DNA from: an uncultured Roseobacter sp.
GTDB taxonomy: Bacteria; Pseudomonadota; Alphaproteobacteria; Rhodobacterales; Rhodobacteraceae
Length of the DNA stretch: 64,000 nucleotides
Direction: 5' to 3'
NCBI GenBank assembly: GCA_947488305.1
Contig: CANKZM010000003.1
Span: forward strand, 248,001 to 312,000
Below the pieces are notes generated by a model that was given only the letters and a program-made list of their open reading frames with translations, was not told the DNA's origin and ran no database searches. The position numbers and the translations under genes were made by a program. Positions within the stretch are counted from its first letter, which is position 1. Each line of letters starts with the position of its first letter. Below, in pieces: positions 17,391 through 27,274 of this stretch.

Positions 17391-17744
17391 TCAGACGGGA
17401 ATGAGGGCAAGTGCAATGCGCCGCCCCTCACTCAGCAAGACATTGTAGGTGCGACATGCCGAGGGGCTCGACATGACCTCGACCCCAAGGCCTGCATCCT
17501 CCAGCGATTGGCGCAAGTCGCCCGGAATATGGGCGATCTCAGCGCCGGTACCGATGAACAGGACGTCTATCTCTTCGGAAAGTGCCAACAGGGTGTTCGA
17601 ATCTTCGTACCCTCCCCATGCCACCACACCCGTGGGGCCGACAAGAAGAGCGCCTTCAAAGACCTCTCCCGCTACGCGGAAAAACCCGGGTCCATACCCG
17701 TCGATCGGCTTTGCATCAGTATAGGAAATCTCGTTCAGTCGCAT
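17391..17744 (-). CDS. Mth938-like domain protein (DUF498)
   Basis: 117 residues, cytosolic. The order IDGYGPGFFRVAGEVFEGALLVGP, then EIDVLFIGTGAEI and the late SPSACRTYNVLLSEGRRIALALIP is the Mth938/NDUFAF3-like fold. In mitochondria NDUFAF3 is a complex I assembly factor, but the bacterial role is open. It lies between the TSUP gene and ccmA, an arrangement I recall from other Rhodobacterales. Confidence 0.88.
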   Translation of the reverse strand: MRLNEISYTDAKPIDGYGPGFFRVAGEVFEGALLVGPTGVVAWGGYEDSNTLLALSEEIDVLFIGTGAEIAHIPGDLRQSLEDAGLGVEVMSSPSACRTYNVLLSEGRRIALALIPV

Positions 17745-17753
17745 GATCGGTCG

Positions 17754-18506
17754 CTAAGTCCAAAGGGGCAAACCCATGATAGCTGAAGCCGCAATGATGA
17801 GATAGGCCACTCTGCGAAAAATGACTTCCGCCTTGGGATCAAATAATTTGGCGCCAAGAATGTTGGCCATAACATTGGGCAGCCCCGCAATCAAACCAAG
17901 AACCGCGATGCTCCACACAAACAGGCCCGACCCCCAGAAGATCGCGATCATGACAACATCGATGGCCAAAAGGTAAAGCAAAAAATTTGCCCGGATCACC
18001 GATATCGGCAGGAGGCTCGACATGTAAAGCATGATGACCGGCGGCCCCGGGATGCCAGCAAAACCCGACATGAAGCCGCCTACGGCTCCTGTGGCCACCG
18101 TCAGGCGTGGCGTGAGAACACCTTTGTATCGCCACCCCGACATAAGGCAAATGAGCAGCGTCAGAACACAGCCAGATACGATCCAGCCAAAGAACTCCGT
18201 CGACATGTTTGCAAGACAGTAAATCCCGATCGGGACAGAGAGGGTCGCCCCGATCATCAATCGTCCGACGTCGCGCGGCGCGCCGTCACGCCAGGCCGCG
18301 CGCAAGTTTGGCAAGGGGCCAAGCAGTTCCGCCATCATCATGAAAATCACCGCCGATACGGGTTCCAGGACCGATGACGCAGTCGCCATGATGATCATGC
18401 CGCTGCCGAAGCCCGCAAATCCCCGTACGAGTCCTGCAGCAAATACTGCGATGAACAGCCAGAGTAGCCCGTCGATGTCGAAGACGCTGGTAAGCGCCTC
18501 AGGCAT
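17754..18506 (-). CDS. TSUP (TauE/SafE) family permease
   Basis: 250 residues with about eight hydrophobic helices. N-terminal half has AAGLVRGFAGFGSGMIIM and the second half GAVGGFMSGFAGIPGPPVIM, the two-fold repeated motif of the sulfite exporter TauE/SafE family. Likely exports an organosulfur or sulfite/sulfonate compound; the substrate is not readable. Its start overlaps the end of secF by 8 nt, so it is part of the same transcript although functionally unrelated. Confidence 0.9.
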   Translation of the reverse strand: MPEALTSVFDIDGLLWLFIAVFAAGLVRGFAGFGSGMIIMATASSVLEPVSAVIFMMMAELLGPLPNLRAAWRDGAPRDVGRLMIGATLSVPIGIYCLANMSTEFFGWIVSGCVLTLLICLMSGWRYKGVLTPRLTVATGAVGGFMSGFAGIPGPPVIMLYMSSLLPISVIRANFLLYLLAIDVVMIAIFWGSGLFVWSIAVLGLIAGLPNVMANILGAKLFDPKAEVIFRRVAYLIIAASAIMGLPLWT

Positions 18507-19467
18507 CTATGTTGGCGTATTGATTGCCGGCGTTGGCATCAGGTTTGGACCAGTCCCGCTTTACGCCAAGATAGAGCAGCGCCGCGGAGGCGACAAAGAT
18601 TGAACTATACGTCCCCACGATCACACCCCAGATCATGGCGAAGACAAACCCGCGGATCACATCGCCCCCCAGCACAAACAGTGCGATCAGCGCCAGAAGC
18701 GTCGTCACAGAGGTCATGAATGTTCGGCTCAGTGTTTCGTTGATCGAGATATTCAGCACTTCGGCCAACGGCTTTTTCTTGTATTTCCGCAGGTTCTCCC
18801 GCACGCGGTCAAAGACAACAACCGTGTCGTTCAGCGAATAGCCCACGATGGTCAGCAAGGCCGCGATGATCGCAAGGTCAAACCTGATCTGAAGCTCGGA
18901 GAATACACCGATGGTCAGGATCACATCATGCACCAGAGCAAGCACAGCGCCGGCCGCAAACTGCCATTCGAACCTCAGCCAGATGTAAATCAGAACGGCA
19001 CCTATCGCGAGGACCACGGCAATGACCGCCGTCTGGATCAATTCGCCCGACACTTTCGGTCCGACGGATTCGACTGAGATGAACTGGATATCCGGTCGCA
19101 CTGATTGAAGGGCTGCTTCAACGGCGCTGATGATATCAACTGTCACTGCTTCCTGCCCGTCCTGAGCCTGAATTCGGATCATCGCAACGTTCTGGTCATC
19201 TTCGAAGGTTGGATCGAAGACTTCGGTAATCGACACATCCCCAAGCTCAAGCACGGCAATCGCGTCGCGATAGACACCGATATCCACCGGCTGAGCGCTT
19301 TCGGTCCGGATCGTCGTCCCGCCGCGGAAGTCGATGCCGAAGTTCAGGCCCTGGATCATGAAGGACGCAAAGGCCACAACCATCATCAGGCCCGAAATCC
19401 CCAACCACAGTTTCCAGCGTTTGAAGAAATCGAAGTTCGTATTCTGTTTGACCAGACGCAGACGCAT
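18499..19467 (-). CDS. secF: Protein translocase subunit SecF
   Basis: 322 residues. N-terminal membrane helix (~20-40), periplasmic part with GIDFRGGTTIR (~47-57), and five more helices with VDDTV-type sequence SLNDTVVVFDRVREN (~216-230). With SecD and YajC it uses the proton motive force to pull preproteins through SecYEG. It follows secD by one base, typical of coupled expression. Confidence 0.96.
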   Translation of the reverse strand: MRLRLVKQNTNFDFFKRWKLWLGISGLMMVVAFASFMIQGLNFGIDFRGGTTIRTESAQPVDIGVYRDAIAVLELGDVSITEVFDPTFEDDQNVAMIRIQAQDGQEAVTVDIISAVEAALQSVRPDIQFISVESVGPKVSGELIQTAVIAVVLAIGAVLIYIWLRFEWQFAAGAVLALVHDVILTIGVFSELQIRFDLAIIAALLTIVGYSLNDTVVVFDRVRENLRKYKKKPLAEVLNISINETLSRTFMTSVTTLLALIALFVLGGDVIRGFVFAMIWGVIVGTYSSIFVASAALLYLGVKRDWSKPDANAGNQYANIDA

Positions 19468-19468
19468 A

Positions 19469-21130
19469 TCAGACCTCGATTTTCTTCGGGCGTTTCCGCT
19501 CGAACCAGATGACGATCATCAATCGGGTGACAAAGATCGCCGTAAAGACGGAAGTCAGGATACCCAAGCCAAGTGTAATGGCGAACCCGCGTACCGGGCC
19601 GGAGCCCATGGCAAAGAGGATCACAGCCGTGATGAAAGTGGTGATGTTGGCATCCAGAATGGCCGACAACGCCTTTTCGTACCCCAACTCTATCGCGCGG
19701 GCAGGCCCCTTGGCGGATTTGAGCTCTTCGCGGATACGTTCAAAGACCAGCACATTGGCGTCCACGGCCATCCCGACCGTCAGAACGATTCCCGCAATGC
19801 CGGGCAATGTGAGCGTACCGCCAATCATGCTGAGCAACCCAAAGATCAGCCCGATGTTGATGATCAGTGCAACGTTGGCGAACACTCCGAATAGCCCGTA
19901 GCTCAGGAACATGAACACAAGCACGGCGACGAAAGCGACGATGGTTGCGATCTTACCCGCATCAATACTGTCCTGCCCCAGTTCCGGTCCGATTGTGCGT
20001 TCTTCCAGAAATTCGAGCCCGGCCGGCAAGGCCCCTGCCCGCAGCAGAATGGCAAGGTTGGTCGATTCCTCCACCGTGAAACGCCCGGTGATGATCCCCG
20101 ATCCGCCCGGAATATGGCTTTGAATCGTGGGGGCGCTGACCACTTCGTCATCCAGAACGATTGCAAACGGCGAGCCGATGTTCTCAGCCGTGTAGTCGCC
20201 GAACTTGCGAGCACCGGAGGTGTTGAACCTGAAATTCACCGCAGGACGCCCGTTCTGGTCAAAGGCGGGCTGCGCATCGACTAGTTCTTCGCCCGTAACA
20301 ACCGGGGCGGCTTCAATCGTGTAGAAGGCACCCGGTTCATCCAGCGACGGCACCAGCTTGTTGCCAATGCCCGGGTTTGCGTTCTCATCTGATCCCCGGC
20401 TGACCACCGGGTTGAAGGTAAGCTGCGCTGTGGTGCCGATGATTTCTTTAAGCTCCGCCGCCGAGCCAATCCCAGGCACCTGAATCAGAATACGATCCGT
20501 ACCCTGCCGTTGGATCGTGGGCTCGCGCGTGCCTACTTCATCAATCCGCCGCCGAATAATCTCAAGGCTTTGTTGCACCGTACGTTCGTCAGAGGCCAAC
20601 TTCTCCGCCTCCGAGAGCGTGACGATCAGCAAGTCTCCCTCGGCGCGAACCTCGATGTCATTGGCCCCGACCCCTGTCAGCGTCTGAATCGGGCGTGCGA
20701 GGCCCCGCACAACTTCCAACGCCCGGGGCATTCCCTCAGGCTGGGAAATTCGAACGTGCACCTCGTCACTGGGGGACGGTTGCAGACGGATTGTACCGAT
20801 GGTCGGGCGTTCTGGACGCAACGCGTCACGAATTTCCGGCCAATAGGCATCCATGCGGCTGGCATAAACGTCTTCAACCTTCACCTCTGCCAGCAAATGC
20901 GCACCGCCGCGCAGATCGAGCCCCAAGTTGACCAGACCAGATGGCAGCCATTCCGGCCATTCGGCGCGTTGCGCTTCGTTCTCGGCGGTCGTCGCCCCAA
21001 GTTCAATCGCCTGAACGGCATCATTGTGCCGTTCGACGGTCGTATAGAAAGCATTTGGCATCGCCAGCCACAGACCCGCCAGGCAAGTCAGTAGGATCGT
21101 GATCCGCTTCCACAGGTCAATCTGAAGCAT
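19469..21130 (-). CDS. secD: Protein translocase subunit SecD
   Basis: 553 residues. N-terminal helix, then the SecD block NLGLDLRGGAHLL (~68-80), a large periplasmic P1 domain, and C-terminal helices holding GMAVDANVLVFERIREELK (~445-463) of the RND-like channel. Partner of SecF and YajC in late steps of Sec export. Confidence 0.97.
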   Translation of the reverse strand: MLQIDLWKRITILLTCLAGLWLAMPNAFYTTVERHNDAVQAIELGATTAENEAQRAEWPEWLPSGLVNLGLDLRGGAHLLAEVKVEDVYASRMDAYWPEIRDALRPERPTIGTIRLQPSPSDEVHVRISQPEGMPRALEVVRGLARPIQTLTGVGANDIEVRAEGDLLIVTLSEAEKLASDERTVQQSLEIIRRRIDEVGTREPTIQRQGTDRILIQVPGIGSAAELKEIIGTTAQLTFNPVVSRGSDENANPGIGNKLVPSLDEPGAFYTIEAAPVVTGEELVDAQPAFDQNGRPAVNFRFNTSGARKFGDYTAENIGSPFAIVLDDEVVSAPTIQSHIPGGSGIITGRFTVEESTNLAILLRAGALPAGLEFLEERTIGPELGQDSIDAGKIATIVAFVAVLVFMFLSYGLFGVFANVALIINIGLIFGLLSMIGGTLTLPGIAGIVLTVGMAVDANVLVFERIREELKSAKGPARAIELGYEKALSAILDANITTFITAVILFAMGSGPVRGFAITLGLGILTSVFTAIFVTRLMIVIWFERKRPKKIEV

Positions 21131-21163
21131 AGATACGCCTTTTCAACGCGTTACAAGACGTTC

Positions 21164-21442
21164 TTATTTCGCCGGTTCAGTCTTGGATACAACCGTCGCG
21201 ATGGTATTCTGGATCACTCGGACTTTTACGCCTTCAGCGATTTCAAGTTCCAGTTCACCGTCGTCTTTAACCTTCACAACCTTGCCAACAATACCCCCCT
21301 GAGTGATGACTTGGTCGCCGCGACGCAGGGCTGCGACCATGGCTTGGTGTTCCTTCATTTTCTTCTGCTGAGGTCGGATCAGCAGGAAGTACATGATGGC
21401 AAAGATCAGAATGAGAGGAACGAACTGAGCAAATGCTTCCAT
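21164..21442 (-). CDS. yajC: Preprotein translocase subunit YajC
   Basis: 92 residues. One N-terminal membrane span (AFAQFVPLILIFAIMYFLLI) followed at once by the diagnostic RPQQKKMKEHQAMVAAL and GDQVITQGGIVGKVVKV. I use ATG 21442, with AAAGGA in front, rather than the longer open frame from 21532, whose extra 30 residues are not YajC-like. First gene of the sec-ccm line. Confidence 0.96.
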   Translation of the reverse strand: MEAFAQFVPLILIFAIMYFLLIRPQQKKMKEHQAMVAALRRGDQVITQGGIVGKVVKVKDDGELELEIAEGVKVRVIQNTIATVVSKTEPAK

Positions 21443-21621
21443 TGGAGATGTCCTTTGCGTGAGAGCGCCCTTCTCAAATATGACCAGACGCGAATTTTGG
21501 CGGAACCTATGGTCTGAATCGCCGCTTTGCAAGGCAGACCGTGCACCTCAAAGCAATGATCTGGCTGCTTTGTCGGTGAATGCTTCGCGCAGGGTTGGAT
21601 AATGTGTGATTTCAGGCCAGT

Positions 21622-22398
21622 TTGCCTCCTGTGACGTGGATAAAGAACAATTCCCTGCAGCCAAGATCAAAATGGCTTTGGGCCTGCGCGCAGGCTGCTG
21701 TGGTTGTCGCGCTCCTGGCGCATGCGTCTTACGCCGCTCCTTTACGCACGCTCGGGGAGGAGGCGCAGAGTCGCTGGGCCGCTATCGGGCATTTGCAGGG
21801 ACCGGGTTTTCGGATGAAGCGTGGGTGCAGCGGCACTTTGATTGCGGCTGATCTTGTCGTCACGGCAGCGCATTGTCTGACGGGCGCACTTTGGCAAAGT
21901 GAAAAGCAACAATTCCGCGCGGGCCTTTACAAGGATAGCTTTGCCGCGCGCCGTACCTACAGCAGAATCGAAATGCATCCGCTCTACAACCGTTTGAAAG
22001 GCAATGCGCGCATCCCCTACGACATAGCTGTCGTTTATCTTTCGCAGCCGATATCGCCTTCGGACATCAAGCCAATACCCCTCATTTCTCCTGTTGCCGC
22101 CAGACAAATGCCAGCGACTTTGCTCGGGTATCGGCACGATCGGCCAAACGTCATGAGTGGGCGTCAAAATTGCGGTCCGTTATTGCGCCCACACCCGGGG
22201 GTGATGCTATTTGATTGTCAGGTGGTGGCAGGCACATCAGGGGGCGCGGTAATTTTTGAGACCCCAAAAGGCCCCGAGCTGGCCGGGGTCATCGTGGCGC
22301 GGCACGGCAACGACGGAAACGCTCTGGCCGTTCCTGTAAACACGTGGCTGCGCGAGAAATTGTCTCAGGCATTGGCTGCGGATGAGGTCGCACAGTAG
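21622..22398 (+). CDS. Secreted trypsin-like serine protease (S1 family)
   Basis: About 258 residues. A signal-peptide-like stretch (WACAQAAVVVALLAHASYAA) precedes the mature protein. The full chymotrypsin triad is visible: His in VTAAHCL, Asp in YDIAVVYL and Ser in AGTSGGAV, with CSGTLIAADLVVTAAHC as the first disulfide segment. Five Cys occur in the mature part, allowing two disulfides. Periplasmic or extracellular; target unknown. The start is uncertain: TTG 21622 or GTG 21631, neither with a good ribosome site. Divergent from yajC. Confidence 0.82.
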   Translation: MPPVTWIKNNSLQPRSKWLWACAQAAVVVALLAHASYAAPLRTLGEEAQSRWAAIGHLQGPGFRMKRGCSGTLIAADLVVTAAHCLTGALWQSEKQQFRAGLYKDSFAARRTYSRIEMHPLYNRLKGNARIPYDIAVVYLSQPISPSDIKPIPLISPVAARQMPATLLGYRHDRPNVMSGRQNCGPLLRPHPGVMLFDCQVVAGTSGGAVIFETPKGPELAGVIVARHGNDGNALAVPVNTWLREKLSQALAADEVAQ

Positions 22399-22512
22399 TG
22401 ATCTTGCGCCAATGCCCTGCCTTTTCGCCGCGGTAAGCCACAGGGACGCTTACGATCTGTCAAAAGATCAGTCATAAGCAGTGCCCAAACGACTCACATC
22501 CAAAGGTACGTC

Positions 22513-23805
22513 ATGCACGATATTCGCGCGATCCGAGAGAACCCGACCGCTTTTGATGCAGCCCTTGCACGCCGGGGAGACGCCCCGATGTCTTCGGAGA
22601 TTTTGGCCCTTGATGAGGCCCGCCGGGCCAAAATCAGTGCCGCCGAAAACGCGCAGGCAGAGCAGAACAGTGCCTCCAAGGCGGTCGGTGCGGCCAAAGC
22701 GTCGGGCGATGAGGCGGAGTTTGAGCGACTGCGCGCGCTGGTTTCAGAGAAGAAGGCCGAAGTGGCTCAAATGCAGGCCGATGCAAAAGCCCTCGATGCC
22801 GAATTGACCGACAAGCTGTCATGGATCGCCAATTGCCCGGCCGATGATGTGCCCGATGGGGCCGATGAAGACGATAACGTCGAAGTCAATCGATGGGGTG
22901 AGGCTCCACAATTTGACTTCACCCCAAAGGAGCACTTCGAGATCGCGGGCGTTGCGGCGTCGATGGACTTTGAGACCGCTGCAAAAACATCCGGCGCGCG
23001 GTTTGTAATGCTCAAAGGGGCCGTGGCCCGGATTCACCGCGCCCTGGCGCAGTTCATGATCGACACGCATGTGGACGAAAACGGTCTGACAGAGATCAAC
23101 AGCCCGGTTCTGGTGCGTGACGAGGCCATGTATGGCACTGATAAACTGCCCAAGTTTGCCGAAGACAGCTACCAGACAACCAATGGCTGGTGGCTTGTCT
23201 CGACATCGGAGATTCCCCTGACCTTCACCGTAAGTGGTGATGTTCTGAACGAAAGCGATCTGCCGAAACGGCTGACAGCGCACACCTTGTGTTTCCGTTC
23301 CGAAGCTGGCAGCGCCGGACGGGACACGGCAGGTATGCTACGCCAGCATCAGTTCGAGAAGGTCGAGATGGTATCGATCACACATCCCGATCAATCGGAC
23401 GCGGAACAAAAGCGCATGCTTCGGTGCGCAGAGGACATCCTCGAGCGCCTCGGCCTGCCGTATCGCACCGTGATCCTCTGTACTGGCGACATGGGGTTTG
23501 GCGCACGGCGCACCTATGACATCGAAGCCTGGCTGCCGGGTCAGAACAGCTACCGCGAGATTTCTTCTGTCTCGACAACGGGTGATTTTCAGGCACGCCG
23601 GATGAACGCGCGTTTCAAGCCAGCAGATGGCGGGAAACCGCAATTCGTGCACACTTTGAACGGATCTGGTCTCGCTGTAGGGCGCTGTCTGATCGCGGTG
23701 CTGGAAAACGGACAGCGTGCGGATGGATCTGTTGTACTGCCGGAGGCTCTATCATCCTTCCTGGGTGGCAAGACCACCTTGTCGGCCGACGGGGTGTTAG
23801 TCTGA
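22513..23805 (+). CDS. serS: Seryl-tRNA synthetase
   Basis: 430 residues. N-terminal coiled-coil arm (~30-105, rich in Ala, Glu and Lys) that reads the long variable arm of tRNA-Ser, then the class II core with motif 2 [20 protein letters not shown] (~261-280) and motif 3 [17 protein letters not shown] (~379-395). Charges tRNA-Ser. Plus strand, ending convergent with the dehydrogenase gene; no terminator seen between them. Confidence 0.97.
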   Translation: MHDIRAIRENPTAFDAALARRGDAPMSSEILALDEARRAKISAAENAQAEQNSASKAVGAAKASGDEAEFERLRALVSEKKAEVAQMQADAKALDAELTDKLSWIANCPADDVPDGADEDDNVEVNRWGEAPQFDFTPKEHFEIAGVAASMDFETAAKTSGARFVMLKGAVARIHRALAQFMIDTHVDENGLTEINSPVLVRDEAMYGTDKLPKFAEDSYQTTNGWWLVSTSEIPLTFTVSGDVLNESDLPKRLTAHTLCFRSEAGSAGRDTAGMLRQHQFEKVEMVSITHPDQSDAEQKRMLRCAEDILERLGLPYRTVILCTGDMGFGARRTYDIEAWLPGQNSYREISSVSTTGDFQARRMNARFKPADGGKPQFVHTLNGSGLAVGRCLIAVLENGQRADGSVVLPEALSSFLGGKTTLSADGVLV

Positions 23806-23849
23806 GCGCGCACCGAAATTACACATCGGGGTTTCGCGGTCACACGCGC

Positions 23850-24794
23850 TCAATGCGCGGGTCGCACCTCGTAGCCCCGCTCTTCGGGTTCGTCGTCCAC
23901 CAGTTCTGAGGGAAATCCGGGCGCGCGGATATCAAGTCCGGTCGCCTCTTCCAGCCGTTCGATCATGCGGTCAGATTGCGCGCGTTCGCCATAGCGGTTC
24001 TGCCCGTCTTTGATCATGTCGATCAATAGCGGTGAAATCTCCAAGTCGATTCCCTGTGCGTCCGCCAGTTTCTGAAAAAGGCCAATGTCTTTTTGCACCA
24101 GGTCCATGGTGAAATTCACGTCCCGCGCGCCAGAAAGAATCAATTGGCTTTCGGTTTCGTGCACAAATGACGTGCCCGACGAAATACTGATCGCGTGGAA
24201 GGTGGTGGCGAGGTCCATGCCATTGGCTTTCATCACCGTCAGCGCTTCGCACAGGGTCAGCAGGTTCGCGGTGGCCAGATAATTGGTCATGACTTTCAGA
24301 ACGCTTGCGCTTCCAAGAGGTCCTGTATGCAGAACGCGCCGCCCCATGACGGTCAGGAGCGGCAGAATGCGTTCAAAGGTTTCTCTGTCGCAGCCAGCGT
24401 AAATCGAGATATTGCCGGTATCGGCGCGATGGCATCCCCCCGACACCGGGCAGTCCACCGCCGCGCCGCCCGCTTCGGTGACCAGCCCCCCGATCCGCTT
24501 GACTTCGTCGGCATCAGTTGTCGACATCTCCATCCATATCTTGCCAGCGGTGATATGCGGCAGCATCTGCTCCAGCACGGCGGCTGAGGAAGCGGGCGAT
24601 GGCAGGCAGGTGATCACCGCATCGCAGTGTTGCATCATGTTTGCCGGGCTTTCCCCGCTTTTGGCGCCAGCAGCGACCTTTTCAGAGACACTTTCCGGAC
24701 TGAGGTCATGCACCATCACGTCGCATCCGTTGCGCAAAAGCGATCCGCAGAGCTTGCCGCCCACATTTCCCAGCCCGATGAACCCTATTTTCAT
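23850..24794 (-). CDS. NAD(P)-dependent oxidoreductase, 3-hydroxyisobutyrate dehydrogenase family
   Basis: 314 residues. Rossmann motif IGFIGLGNVGGKLCGSLLRNG (~3-23), substrate block DCPVSGGCHRADTGNISIYAG (~118-138), and catalytic Lys in SASVLKVMTNYLATANLL (~165-182), all in the beta-hydroxyacid dehydrogenase pattern. Oxidises a small beta-hydroxy acid; which one is not readable. GGAG before ATG 24794 sets the start. The C-terminus is longer than usual, with an acidic DDEPEERGYEVRP tail. A TetR gene follows upstream on the same strand. Confidence 0.87.
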   Translation of the reverse strand: MKIGFIGLGNVGGKLCGSLLRNGCDVMVHDLSPESVSEKVAAGAKSGESPANMMQHCDAVITCLPSPASSAAVLEQMLPHITAGKIWMEMSTTDADEVKRIGGLVTEAGGAAVDCPVSGGCHRADTGNISIYAGCDRETFERILPLLTVMGRRVLHTGPLGSASVLKVMTNYLATANLLTLCEALTVMKANGMDLATTFHAISISSGTSFVHETESQLILSGARDVNFTMDLVQKDIGLFQKLADAQGIDLEISPLLIDMIKDGQNRYGERAQSDRMIERLEEATGLDIRAPGFPSELVDDEPEERGYEVRPAH

Positions 24795-24870
24795 GAAACG
24801 CTCCTGCATCTTGTTCCTTCGGCAACGTTTCCCGACGGATGCGACCTGTCGCGCCTATTTGCGACGCTGC

Positions 24871-25470
24871 TCAGGATGCCTCTGACGAAGCGCCCAGAGC
24901 GCCGCAAACCAATTGCCAGTACTGCGCTTCAATCTCGTCAAGGCTCAACCGCCCGCCACTGCGAAACCACGTTGTCACACCCGTCAGCATGGCAATGATC
25001 GCAAGAGTTGCTATTTTTGCGTCCGCTACCCGAAATACACCCGCGTCCCGCCCTGCCTCGATGATGGCCTGCAAGGAATCCTCATAGCGTTTGCGCAATT
25101 GTTCGACCCTTGCAAAATTCTCGGGCGTGAGATTGCGCAATTCCATATAGGCGATGAAGACGGCGTCAGACCGGCCATGGTGAAACCGGATATGGAACCT
25201 TACGAAGTGGTTGAGCCGTTCTATCGGTGGACGGTCAGGGTCATCCTCAAGCGCGGCCAGCAAGGCATCCATATGCTCTTGCATCAAATCGAACAGCAAC
25301 GTCTGCTTGTCCGGAATGTAGTTGTAAAGGGCGCCAACCTGCACACCAACCTCGGCCGCGATCTTGCGCATGGAAACTGCCGCATACCCGTGTTGGGCAA
25401 AAAGCTCTGTTGCGACCGCTCGTACCCGAGGACCGGTGATCTGCGAATGTGAACCTGTTGTGCGCGCCAT
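24871..25470 (-). CDS. TetR/AcrR family transcriptional regulator
   Basis: 199 residues. N-terminal helix-turn-helix: RVRAVATELFAQHGYAAVSMRKIAAEVGVQVGALYNYIPDKQTLLFDL (~15-62) is the TetR DNA-binding fold. The C-terminal helices form the ligand and dimer domain and have no specific family match. A 16-bp palindrome sits 14 bp upstream of its start, so it probably controls itself and perhaps the divergent lipoprotein or the dehydrogenase downstream. Confidence 0.92.
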   Translation of the reverse strand: MARTTGSHSQITGPRVRAVATELFAQHGYAAVSMRKIAAEVGVQVGALYNYIPDKQTLLFDLMQEHMDALLAALEDDPDRPPIERLNHFVRFHIRFHHGRSDAVFIAYMELRNLTPENFARVEQLRKRYEDSLQAIIEAGRDAGVFRVADAKIATLAIIAMLTGVTTWFRSGGRLSLDEIEAQYWQLVCGALGASSEAS

Positions 25471-25483
25471 GCCGCGACGATAA

Positions 25484-25499
25484 CTGAACAGGTGTTCAG
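25484..25499. promoter_or_regulatory. Likely TetR operator
   Basis: Perfect palindrome CTGAACA-GG-TGTTCAG, 7-bp arms, 14 bp upstream of the TetR start and 64 bp upstream of the divergent lipoprotein start. Symmetry and position fit an autoregulatory operator. Confidence 0.6.
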
Positions 25500-25562
25500 A
25501 TCAAGGCTGCTTGAACGCAATTAACGCTTCAGGCACAGTTGTTGCAGAAATTGGAGATGTTC

Positions 25563-25811
25563 ATGCGCGCTTTTGCACCCCTTGTGTGTTCCGTCTTGCT
25601 GGTGGCCTGTGGCCCGTTGCCGGATCTAGAAGATACGCGCGCTGGCGCCACCGCAAATATCGCATACTCGGACTTTGTTCCGATCGATCAGGTCGTGCTC
25701 GAACAACGTGATGCGGAGCAGCGCGCGAACGAGACCGAGGAGGCCCTTGAAGCACGTGTTGCAGGTCTGCGTGCACGCGCGGCACGACTGCGGGCCACTC
25801 AAGTCGAATGA
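25563..25811 (+). CDS. Small lipoprotein with a coiled-coil tail
   Basis: 82 residues. Lipobox in MRAFAPLVCSVLLVACGPLP, cleavage before the Cys. The mature chain ends in a charged helical stretch (LEQRDAEQRANETEEALEAR, VAGLRARAARLR), likely a short coiled coil. GGAG lies 6 nt before ATG 25563. Divergent from the TetR gene across the palindrome and ~95 bp before hom. Role unknown. Confidence 0.75.
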   Translation: MRAFAPLVCSVLLVACGPLPDLEDTRAGATANIAYSDFVPIDQVVLEQRDAEQRANETEEALEARVAGLRARAARLRATQVE

Positions 25812-25905
25812 GCACAAAGAACAGCGCCAAGCGCGTTGCACCCTCAGGCATGACAGGCTAAACGCGGCATCAACTCCATCCCGTTTGCGCAAAGGAATCA
25901 GCCCT

Positions 25906-27192
25906 ATGTCTCAACCTCTTCGCCTTGGTATCGCGGGTCTTGGGACAGTAGGGATTGGCGTCGTGCGGATCATTCGCAAACATGCGTCGCTTCTGGAGGC
26001 ACGTACGGGGCGCCCGATAACCATCTCCGCCGTATCAGCACGTGACCGTAACAAGGATCGGGGCATTTCGCTGACGCCCTATTCCTGGGAAGACGATCCC
26101 GTCGCTTTGGCCAAACGCGCAGATGTGGATGTCTTTGTCGAACTTGTTGGCGGTGACGAAGGTCCCGCCAAAAATGCCGTCGAAGCTGCTTTGAGCGCGG
26201 GCAAGGACGTGGTCACTGCAAATAAAGCTCTGCTGGCGATCCACGGTCAGGCTTTGGCCGAAGCGGCTGAGGCTGCGGGTCGAAACCTGCGGTATGAGGC
26301 GGCGGTCGCGGGCGGTATTCCTGTCATCAAATCCTTGACCGAAGGTCTGGTGGGCAACGATGTGAAGCGCGTCATGGGCGTCATGAACGGATCGTGCAAT
26401 TACATTCTGACACGGATGGAAGATGCCGGCTTGAGCTACGAAGAAGTCTTCGCAGAAGCTGATGGGCTGGGATACCTCGAAGCGGACCCGCAACTTGATG
26501 TGGGGGGCATAGATGCCGCCCATAAGCTTGCAATTCTCTCGTCGCTGGCCTTTGGCACAAAGGTGAATTTCGACGGCATCACTCTCGAAGGGATCGATCG
26601 CGTCAGTATCGACGATATCCGGGCTGCCGCAGACATGGGGTACAAGGTCAAACTGCTGGGTGTGGCGCAGCTGAGTGCCCGTGGTCTGGAACAGCGCATG
26701 CAGCCATGCCTTGTGCCGGATACATCCCCCCTCGGCCAACTGGAAGGCGGCACCAATATGGTCGTCTTGGAAGGCGATTCTGTAGGCCAGATCATATTGC
26801 GTGGCGCAGGCGCTGGCGAAGGCCCGACCGCCAGTGCTGTCATGTCGGATGTTTGCGATCTGGCACGTGGTTTCAAAGGCCCCGTGTTTGGGCAACCGGC
26901 GCATGCACTGAAAACATCCACACCCGCGCGTTCGACTGTACCCGCTTCTTATTATTTGCGCATGTCACTGGAAGACAAACCCGGTGCCCTGGCCAAGGTT
27001 GCTGCTGTTCTTGGCGAAGCAGGCGTTTCCATCGACCGTATGCGACAATACGGCCATGAAGAGCCTTCTGCCCCGGTCTTGATCGTCACGCACAAGACGA
27101 CCCCTGTTGCGATTCAGCAGGCAATGGAAGCCATGGGCGGGACGGGCGTATTGTCGGGTGATCCCGTGGCCTTGCGCATCGAGGATGTCTGA
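25906..27192 (+). CDS. hom: Homoserine dehydrogenase
   Basis: 428 residues. NAD(P) motif GIAGLGTVGIGVV (~8-20), catalytic block TANKALLA (~102-109), substrate segment VMNGSCNYILTRM (~158-170), and a C-terminal ACT domain YYLRMSLEDKPGALAKVAAVL (~346-366) that normally gives feedback control by threonine. Reduces aspartate semialdehyde to homoserine for threonine and methionine. AAAGGAA precedes ATG 25906; the earlier open frame overlaps the lipoprotein and is not used. Followed by glpX and recJ. Confidence 0.97.
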   Translation: MSQPLRLGIAGLGTVGIGVVRIIRKHASLLEARTGRPITISAVSARDRNKDRGISLTPYSWEDDPVALAKRADVDVFVELVGGDEGPAKNAVEAALSAGKDVVTANKALLAIHGQALAEAAEAAGRNLRYEAAVAGGIPVIKSLTEGLVGNDVKRVMGVMNGSCNYILTRMEDAGLSYEEVFAEADGLGYLEADPQLDVGGIDAAHKLAILSSLAFGTKVNFDGITLEGIDRVSIDDIRAAADMGYKVKLLGVAQLSARGLEQRMQPCLVPDTSPLGQLEGGTNMVVLEGDSVGQIILRGAGAGEGPTASAVMSDVCDLARGFKGPVFGQPAHALKTSTPARSTVPASYYLRMSLEDKPGALAKVAAVLGEAGVSIDRMRQYGHEEPSAPVLIVTHKTTPVAIQQAMEAMGGTGVLSGDPVALRIEDV

Positions 27193-27274
27193 GAGCGCTC
27201 ACGTAGTTGTTATTGGCCCCGAGCCTCGCTACAAAATCGTCGGACAGTTGTGATATCAAACAAAGGACTTTTCC

